This document shows, piece after piece, positions 46,322 through 64,000 of a DNA stretch of 64,000 nt (the first letter of the stretch is position 1; each line of letters opens with the position of its first letter). The notes below the pieces were generated by a model. It did no database searches and had not been told where the DNA came from. It saw only the letters and a list, made by a program, of their open reading frames with translations. This DNA comes from Tribonema minus (taxonomy: Eukaryota; Sar; Xanthophyceae; Tribonematales; Tribonemataceae): positions 1,178,001 to 1,242,000 of the forward strand of contig JAFCMP010000334.1 in the NCBI GenBank assembly GCA_017506865.1. Reading direction: 5' to 3'. A program made the translations under genes and the position numbers.

Positions 46322-47688
46322 ATGCGGCTGACCTTGGAGGATGTGCTCGATCGCGAGGAGGGGCAACCGATCTTTGACTTCCTGGGCCAGCGGAGCTGAT
46401 TCTTTATTGCTCTTGTCAGCAATGCGTTCAAGCGCTCCTACGACAAGTACCAGGGTCAGTGCGATAGAGATCGTGCAGCAAGCGCACGGCCAGCTCACCA
46501 CACGACAGCCTACCCTGCAGCACTGTCGAGTGTGGCCTGCCTGCGACTTGCCATCAGCGACCCAGGGTTCCTGAGCGGCATCAAGCAGCTGTCCGGGCCT
46601 GATCCTGGACATTGGCTCGAGATGGTCGCCCGCAGCGCAGCTCTGGAGGTGGTGGCAGCGCTGCTGGCGGGGGAACCCGCCGGCGACGCACACATTACAA
46701 TCCACCCAGGAGCAGGCAGACCGCTGCAGTCAGCGTGGAACATGCACGGGCACTCTTGAGGCGGAACTCTGGCCATGGCTGGCCGCGTGGATGTGCTCGA
46801 GCTGCTCCACGGCTCTCATCCGGAACTCCTCACTTTGCCGCGTCGCTCGGTGAGTGCGCGAGGTGGGCGGCGCGCGCGGGGCAGCTGTCCGTGGTACGCT
46901 GGGCCGTTGGCAGGAACGGGGACAGTCGCAAAGAGTGTGCTCGGACAGCGATGAAGCTGGCGGCGTGGCAGGCGCACCGCCACGTCCTGGACTGGCTGTG
47001 GCGCGAGCATCGCGCCGCGCTGCTGGGCCTGGAAAGCGTCGCTTTAGCCGCCATCGCGACGGGGCACGCGTGCCTGCTGCGCGAAGTCCTCGAGTGCGCG
47101 CGCGCAGACGGCAGCGTCGCGTCCTGGGACACGCGCGACTGGTGCGCATCCGTGCCCTACAGCGCCAACTGCACGCGCGAGATCCTAGAGTCGCTCAGAG
47201 GCGCGGGCATTGGCGACTGGTCGGTCGCGGCCCTGGGCCGCCACCTGCTGCTGCTCGGCATGCCCGTCGCATACGGAGACCGCCCTGCCGCGAGAGAGCA
47301 TCTCCCCGACGGCATGCGCCACTCCACGCGCCTCGAGCTGATGCAGTGGCTGCTGGACAACGGCGCGCCGTGGCAGCCGCTCTTCGCCTTCGCCGAGACG
47401 GGGCGCGTGCACTGCTGGCGCTACGCCGCGCTGCGCCGGGCGGTGGAGCGCGGCGCGCCCTGGGGGGGGTGGACGTCGCGCGTGTGCGAGGGGCTGGAGC
47501 GCACGGACGAGGAGCACCGCGTGAACATGGGTCCCAGCCGGGTGCGCGATGTGGACGACGAAGCGAGGTACGGCCCGCCCGCAGGCCTCAGCGAGTGCCG
47601 CGCGATCCTCGCGTTTGCTCACGCGCACGGGTGTCCGTGCACGTGTCAGTCGAGGGCGGGGTGCGGCGCGTTCTCCATCAGTGTATAG
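46322..47688 (+). pseudogene. Broken ankyrin-like repeat protein gene
   Basis: The frame from ATG 46322 reads LEDVLDREEGQPIFDFLG, then FIALVSNAFKRSYDKYQ, then ankyrin-like repeats such as HWLEMVARSAALEVVAALL, VDVLELLHGSHPELL, ECARWAARAGQLSVVRW and LAAWQAHRHVLDWLW. It ends with the typical CRAILAFAHAHGCPC segment and a TAG at 47686. The reading is broken by in-frame TGA codons at 46397 and 46757 and by a frameshift near 46835-46855. TGA is the normal stop in other genes here, so recoding is unlikely. Such F-box-like/ankyrin proteins form large families in protists and algae. A shorter protein from the intact 3' part (about 46.85-47.69 kb) could still be made. Confidence 0.7.
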
Positions 47689-47990
47689 CAGCTGTATAGC
47701 AGTTTGGGCAGAGAAGTCGATGTCCGACCGCTCACACGCACGGTTGTCCGTGCAGTTGTCAGTCGGGGGGGAGGGGGGACGGGCGGCACGTTGTCGATTG
47801 GTGTAGCAGTTGTATAGTATAGCAGTTGAGGAAAAGAAGTCCATGTCCGACCGCTTACACGCACGGTTATCCGTGCACTTGTCAGTCGGGGGGGCGGGGA
47901 GGCATTCTCCATCGGTGTACTTCGAAGTATATATATATATATATATATACAATAGCAGTGGGAAAAGAAGACCATGTCCGACCGCATAAT
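47618..47990 (+). repeat. Three tandem copies of the ankyrin-like gene's 3' end
   Basis: The last coding block (CACGCGCACGGGTGTCCGTG and TGTCAGTCG) recurs at about 47737 and 47857 with the following AGAAGTC.ATGTCCGACCGC spacer. Units are about 120 bp. A short (AT)n run at 47927-47950 lies in the last unit. Confidence 0.88.
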
Positions 47991-48907
47991 GTCTCAAATG
48001 AAGTTCAAGGCTTTTGTGTGCTTCGCGTCGTCTGCGCGTGTCGTCTGCCGCGTGATGCGCGCTGCATGTCGTCTGCCGCGTGGCATCTGCCGCGTGGCGC
48101 TTGTGCTCTCATTTACATGCGCCCATGATGATGATCCTCCAGAACCAGCTGAGCAGCGCTGACAGGGTGGTAGGGTGACTCTCCGCTTAGATCTTCAACT
48201 TGCTGTTGCACATCTAGGGTTTTGTGCACAGGATTGGGCGCTGACTCCGGCTTCTGCCAGTTTCAGATCCTTGCTGACGGCATGTGCGGCTCAAGTCTTG
48301 TTGCCCCGGTTTGTTTGCCCCCCTTGCAAACACAATTTCTGCTGGCCATCGCTAGTGCAAATGTGGCAAGTCACTACTTCAACGCAGCTGGCTCATGCTG
48401 ATCATGTGGCTGTGACAGTTGACCAGTCGTCTGACATGCACGCACAACATGTCAGCGGACAAATGTGCACGCAGGCGGCGTAGAACGCGCACAACAGTCA
48501 CAAGCGCTGGCATGCACGAGGATGCAGTGGCCCCAAGTCCCAATTCACCTGTGTGACGGCCGTGTCGCAGCCCGACGTGTAGCATTCATGCGCCGGGACA
48601 GCAACGCTCAATCAGTAGCCCTGTGCCACACGCCCCCACACCAGCGTAGTGATTCCGGGCTGGTGCTGCGACAGCTACTTCAAACTACGTACTCCTTTGC
48701 ACAATTTGATACAAATGCGGCGATGTCATGTACTGCTCAGCGCCCGGGCAAAGCTGCGGCGCATCCCCACTATTTCCTGAGCGACGTCGCCGCTAGCAGC
48801 AGCAAACCAGTGCACGAAGCGCACGTCAACGGCAGCGCTCACGACGATATCGCAGACAACGTGCGGCGCGTGCTCTGTGCTCTCTACTTCAACTGCGCCC
48901 TTAACTT
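47991..48907. other. Intergenic region before the DeSI gene
   Basis: The region lies between two converging genes. No coding exon, RNA gene or strong repeat is recognised. Confidence 0.5.
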
Positions 48908-51379
48908 CTACTTGGGCTGGCCCTTCATCTTGGCCAGCAGCGCCTTCTGCTGCTCCGTCATCTCGCGCCGCTTATTCCTTGGGGGGGGGGGGGCACGCGA
49001 GGGGCAGTGGGGGGGGCAACGGCCAGAGCAGAGTAGCCAGGTGCAGCGGTGAGGGGAAGCGCAGATGCGGATGCACATTGGGGATGCCATGCGCAGTCGT
49101 TTCATCTCGCGCCGCTCCGTTGTACGCCGCACACGCGGGGCGTCGCGGTCAACAAGAGGAGCGTCGCCGACTGCGGTGAGAAGCAGCGGCTATGGCGGTC
49201 TTCCTGATGGGCAGCAGCAGGCGTGTCGAGTGCCGCAATGTCAGTACCACTGCGCAGCGGCAATGCTGAGCAGACAGACAGACGCTGGCGCTGAGCGTTG
49301 CTGCCGCGCAACTCCAATCTGAAGTACACACCTGTTGGCAGCAGGAGCAGCGCTGGCGGGCGCGGCGACGGCAGCAGCGCTCGCCTCCTCCTCCCCCTTG
49401 ACTGCGCATTTGCCCCCCCCCCCTTCACGTGCACACCAATGTGCTGCCCATGGGTTCCTATGCCACCTCAACTTGAAGTACACACCTGTCGGCATCAGCA
49501 GCAGTGCTGGCGGGCGCGGCAGCAGCGGCAGTGCTCGCCTCCTGCCCCTTGGCCGCCTTCGGACCCAGCAGCCAGCCCCCCATGCCCGCGGCGCGGTTCA
49601 CCCACGCCGGAAACTCCGCGCCAGTGAGCTCGCGCACCAGCGCTTCCGCAAAATGGTTGCAGTTCTTCGTGCCGATGTTGTAGGTGCCCGGCTGCTTGAG
49701 GGAGGGTGGGGGTCGGGGGGAGGGGGGACATTGCGAAATGAGAAGTTATCGAAGACAGGAAGTGGCGGTACGTGCCAACGCCTCAGGAGGCACCGAGCTG
49801 CTGGCACGAGGACCGCATCGTGGAGCGATAGGCGAGGGGCGATCTGTGTTGCTGATTGGGCAAGAGTAGTCAGTACAGATCGGGTTCACTCGCAACAGGC
49901 GGGAAATCGCGCTCACGATGGCGGCGGTGGTGGTGGTGTGGTGTGTGTGTGCTGTGCTTGGGTTGAAATCAGGCATCGGTCGTGAGGCCGGCGGACGTGG
50001 CAGGATCACAAGGGGGGGTGCCAATTAAGACACCGTCCGCGGCAACGCCAGCCCCGACAGAACTCCTGACCATCAAACACACGCGGGCGCATGGCAGCTC
50101 CGCTCTCGACAGCGCGCCGTGCGCCGCTCTGCACACGGTTGGACGCAGCCAAATTTCTTCTACTACTTCCGAAGTACGGTATTCATCAGCAAGTTGCAGG
50201 CGCAGTGGCCAGCGCATGCTCTCGGCGCTGCGGCTGACAAGTTGAACGTGACACATACCTGGAAATCGGTCTCGCGCAGGCGGCGCACGATCGCGTGGAC
50301 ATGGTTGAAGCTGCCGTCGTACGTGCCCACGGGGACGCTGCACTTAAAGGTGATCTGCGGCGCGCCGTTCTGACCCCCTGCGGCAGCGGCGGCGGCGATG
50401 TGGCATCGACGGCACAGCGGAGTTCATGTGTTACGGCGGTGGGCTGCGTGCCTGCTGCTGCGGTGTGAGTGCGGGCCTGCAAACCCGTGGCGGACGCAGA
50501 TGGGCGTTGATGCTCATTGTGGGCATACAGAGTGTGCGTATGCTCTGCAGTTTTATCACGTAGAAGTACCATGTTATGGGAGCATTGACTAAATGCACCA
50601 TATATATCCACATGCGCCACCGAACGAATGCAGCTCACATCGTTAACGGCGGTGTCTTGCCAGGTACAGTCTACTCAAGCACCACGAAACGAACGCTGCC
50701 GTGCGCGATTGGCCCGCGTTCGGAGCAGAGCCGCAAAGCTGCACCTGAACGCGTCAGTAACAACGATGGCAGCACACGGCTCAGCGATGCAGTGCCACTC
50801 ACCGCCGCGGCCGGCGCCCTTCGGCGCGTGGTGGAAGACGCCGTCATCGCTGAACGTGTACTCCTTTCCTGCTATCTGCGGGCCACGGGTGTTGTGCAGC
50901 AGGTGCAGAGAAGATGTTGTCCAGTGAATGAAGCCAGGACGTCATAAAGAGCAGATAACAGCTAGAACAGCACTTGACTCCTGAGTATGGGGTGGATGTC
51001 CCCTTTCCCAACGAAGTGTTGAAGTAGCGCCTGGTGATGATTGTGAATTTGCTGCGCCCGGTGCCGTTTAGTTTGTGCTATCAGCAGGTCATTAAAGTTA
51101 CGCTGTACTTTGCTTGATCATGCAATGATGTCATGCAAAGCGCCCCATACTCAAACCAGCTGGAAGGGGTCCTCTTTCGTTTTTCCACATCAAGTTCGCA
51201 TCGTTTGTTGTGTCCCAATCCACACATATGCAATACAAGCACGTGTGTTGCACTACGAGCAGGCTTCTTACCTCCACGCCACTGTGGTAGATCCCCAGTC
51301 CCACACGTGAAAGCCAGCCGTTCGCCTGGTGTAAGTCATAAACGTGCAGTGTCACTGCCCTCGAGTCGAGTGCACTCAT
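48908..51379 (-). CDS. DeSI/PPPDE-family isopeptidase
   Basis: PPPDE peptidases are papain-fold cysteine proteases; DeSI members remove SUMO from substrates. Five exons: 51379..51272, 50875..50803, 50377..50259, 49691..49486 and 48977..48908, giving 191 residues with stop TAG. The catalytic pair is present: His32 in GLGIYHSGVE and Cys111 in TKNCNHFAEAL. Other family blocks are VTLHVYDL, GKEYTFSDDGVFHHAPKG and PAWVNRAAGMGGWLLG. The C-terminal tail is Ala-rich, then basic (RREMTEQQKALLAKMKGQPK). The acceptor of exon 3 is chosen as CCGCAG at 50378-50383 because it restores phase and gives GGQNGAPQITF. The last exon follows a 13-base poly-C tract. The gene is divergent from AFG2. The exact substrate is unknown. 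Confidence 0.9.
49321..49565 (-). repeat. Duplicate of the DeSI exon 4 donor edge
   Basis: The Ala-rich end of exon 4 and its donor (CAACAG/GACAG then GTGTGTACTTCA) occur twice about 150 bp apart. The copy at about 49335-49410 reads EEEASAAAVAAPASAAPAAN and lies in the intron. It could serve as a second donor. Confidence 0.88.
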
Positions 51380-51669
51380 GTGGCCTGCTGCTCTACCAAA
51401 TCAGCTGCGTCCATATGCTGTCTGGTATTCCAGCTTCTCCCGCCACACCACCGTCATGCAAAGAGCACACAGTACTGCTTTCTACATCCCTTCTACAACC
51501 TCGATCACGAACGTTGAGGTTGACGCTCCCAATTCGATTTTTGCAGTAGATGGTGCATAGTAATACGTGCCTGTTGCCCATGCAGCAGCAGCAGTGGACC
51601 TGGCAATAATGCTGCAAGCTCTCAGTTCATCTGCAGCAGACCGTCAGCAGCACAGAGACTTCTCACACC
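51380..51669. promoter_or_regulatory. Divergent promoter region, DeSI and AFG2
   Basis: Only 290 bp separate the start codons of two outward-facing genes, so a shared promoter is likely. No named element is visible. Confidence 0.5.
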
Positions 51670-63961
<12,292 letters not shown>

Positions 63962-64000
63962 GTGAGTGCGGTACGCTGTCCACCAGGGCGTGTTAGTTCC

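Noticed and set aside
46397..46399. TGA as selenocysteine or reassigned codon
   Set aside because: Seven other complete genes end at TGA in conserved positions, so TGA is the ordinary stop.
46046..46705. 219-residue minus-strand frame over the ankyrin-like locus
   Set aside because: It is antisense to coding sequence with family-like blocks and has no recognisable domain.

Overview
The window is nuclear DNA of a GC-rich, intron-dense eukaryote, most likely a unicellular alga or related protist. Every recognisable gene is eukaryotic and is split by GT-AG introns of about 140 bp to 3 kb. The introns carry long poly-C/poly-G tracts, CAG and GGC runs and scattered TTAGGG motifs. Three of about 46 introns use GC-AG. 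An RWP-RK transcription factor and a decayed ankyrin-like gene fit an alga; a haptophyte is my best guess, but that is inference only. I rebuilt genes by joining exons by hand at splice sites that keep the reading frame. In every fully contained gene the summed exon length is a multiple of three, except one exon with an apparent 1-bp deletion in a CG run.

Layout, left to right: the 5' half of a syntaxin (minus); EIF1AD (plus), divergent from the syntaxin; an RWP-RK factor (minus); a Rab11-like GTPase (minus); a TOG/CLASP-like microtubule protein (plus), divergent from the Rab; a large protein with a weak helicase-C-like segment (minus), convergent with the TOG gene; mitochondrial ribosomal protein uL3m (plus); a Bin3/MePCE-family RNA cap methyltransferase in ten exons (plus); a broken ankyrin-like gene (plus); a DeSI/PPPDE isopeptidase (minus); and an AFG2/SPATA5-type double AAA ATPase (plus), divergent from the isopeptidase and running off the right end. 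These are housekeeping genes for trafficking (syntaxin, Rab), translation and ribosome biogenesis (EIF1AD, uL3m, AFG2), RNA capping (Bin3), cytoskeleton (TOG) and protein modification (DeSI). There is no operon-like logic beyond shared divergent promoters.

The most unusual feature is in the introns. In at least ten places the edge of a real exon, with its splice site, has been copied in tandem into the neighbouring intron. Examples are the donor edges of uL3m exon 4, Bin3 exons 3, 5 and 7, DeSI exon 4, AFG2 exons 4 and 10 and exon B of the helicase-like gene, and the acceptor edges of Rab exon 3, Bin3 exon 6 and AFG2 exons 8 and 10. Many copies keep the AG or GT and some keep coding sense, so the introns hold arrays of decoy or alternative exon ends. 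Interstitial telomere-type repeats and a dispersed ACTTCAAGT-type motif are further genome-wide signatures.
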